64,000 nucleotides of DNA from Streptomonospora litoralis (GTDB lineage Bacteria > Actinomycetota > Actinomycetes > Streptosporangiales > Streptosporangiaceae), in contig NZ_CP036455.1 of assembly GCF_004323735.1 (NCBI RefSeq), forward strand, positions 2,785,101 to 2,849,100, read 5' to 3'. Made by a program: the position numbers and the translations under genes. Under the pieces are notes generated by a model. That model had not been told where the DNA came from. It searched no databases and worked only from the letters and a program-made list of their open reading frames with translations. Numbering within the stretch: the first letter of the stretch is position 1; the number at the start of each line of letters is the position of its first letter. Shown here piece after piece: positions 63,701-64,000 of the stretch.

Positions 63701-64000
63701 ATGCCCTCCGACCTGTCCCCGGCCACACCCTCCGGCACGCCCGCCTCCGCCGCCAGCGGGCACGCGGCGCCGGGCGCCTGGCAGCGCGACGATCCGCGCC
63801 ACGACCGCGCGGCGGGCGCATGGGTGGGCGCGGCGGCCGCCGCATGCATGGTCGGCGCGCCCGCGGCCGTGGCCCGGGGACTGCTGGCGCCCTCGGGCGA
63901 GGCCGATGCGGTGCCCGCCCGACTGGCCCGCCTGCTTGAGTCGGCCCTGGCCGCCCTCGACGAGCCCGGCATCGAGAGCGCCCCCGGCTCGGCCCCCGAG
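63701..64000 (+). CDS. unidentified protein, C-terminus off window
   Basis: The first 100 codons of an open frame that continues past the right edge. A GGGAGAG ribosome site precedes the ATG at 63701. The N-terminal 30 residues are Ser/Ala/Pro/Thr-rich (MPSDLSPATPSGTPASAASG), followed by an Ala-rich helical stretch (AAGAWVGAAAAACMVGAPAA) and LARLLESALAALDEPGIESA. No family is recognised. It is co-directional with the nitrite operon but 150 bases downstream, so membership is uncertain. Confidence 0.5.
   Translation, partial: MPSDLSPATPSGTPASAASGHAAPGAWQRDDPRHDRAAGAWVGAAAAACMVGAPAAVARGLLAPSGEADAVPARLARLLESALAALDEPGIESAPGSAPE

Overview
This window is very GC-rich with a strong G/C third-codon bias. 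It carries many typical actinobacterial families: DUF1918, DUF1876, DUF2795, a MoxR-DUF58-VWA module, DtxR-type regulators, an LLM F420-type oxidoreductase and a NnaR-type HemD-wHTH regulator. It also has an actinobacterial-type SOS box and an IdeR/DmdR-type iron box. Together these point to a free-living filamentous actinomycete, plausibly Nocardiopsaceae (Streptomonospora/Nocardiopsis relatives). That placement is inference from gene content and composition only. Almost every long open frame opposite or out of frame with a real gene is a GC shadow.

Layout. 1-17 kb is ordinary chromosome: a CBS/DUF21 membrane protein entering from the left, two methyltransferases, an SDR, two tiny DUF proteins, an amino-acid permease, a Nudix hydrolase and a HAD phosphatase. 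It continues with a moxR-DUF58-VWA operon, a divergent membrane-anchored pseudokinase-like protein, a pterin dehydratase, an acyl-CoA synthetase-like enzyme, an acyltransferase and an arginase-family enzyme. 17.6-19.0 kb holds a TnpB (IS200/IS605-type) element with intact RuvC residues and a likely guide-RNA-bearing right end that abuts the 3' end of a methyltransferase gene. 20-31 kb holds an OafA/SGNH acyltransferase, two GNATs, bioB, a TIGR03086 protein, a sugar MFS transporter, a PabA-PabB fusion and an RDD protein. 31.5-36.4 kb is a compact Entner-Doudoroff operon (edd-glk-eda) with a divergent ROK regulator and an AT-rich inverted-repeat candidate operator between them.

36.5-45 kb: a metallophosphoesterase, a DnaE2/ImuC-like polymerase with a near-perfect SOS box and a tiny overlapping upstream ORF, a Mn-type DtxR (MntR-like) regulator, an LLM oxidoreductase, DUF2795, and a coupled MHYT-FhuF pair. 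45.3-49.3 kb is metal uptake: an iron-box-preceded siderophore-binding lipoprotein and a three-gene Mn-type ABC transporter. 49.4-63.6 kb is a long co-directional nitrate/nitrite assimilation block: narK, nitrate reductase, a FAD/BFD electron-transfer protein, then an embedded three-gene PaoABC-like molybdenum aldehyde oxidoreductase, then nirB, nirD, nnaR-like and a sirohydrochlorin-chelatase gene that would supply siroheme. An unidentified gene runs off the right edge.

The points most worth a second look are the TnpB element and its right end, the SOS-controlled polymerase with a degenerate PHP domain and an overlapping mini-ORF, the molybdenum hydroxylase embedded in the nitrate cluster, the fhuF-like gene with no canonical start codon, a pair of inverted diverged repeats at 6.2-6.8 kb, and the kinase-like protein reduced to an N-lobe. 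No tRNA, rRNA or CRISPR array was recognised.
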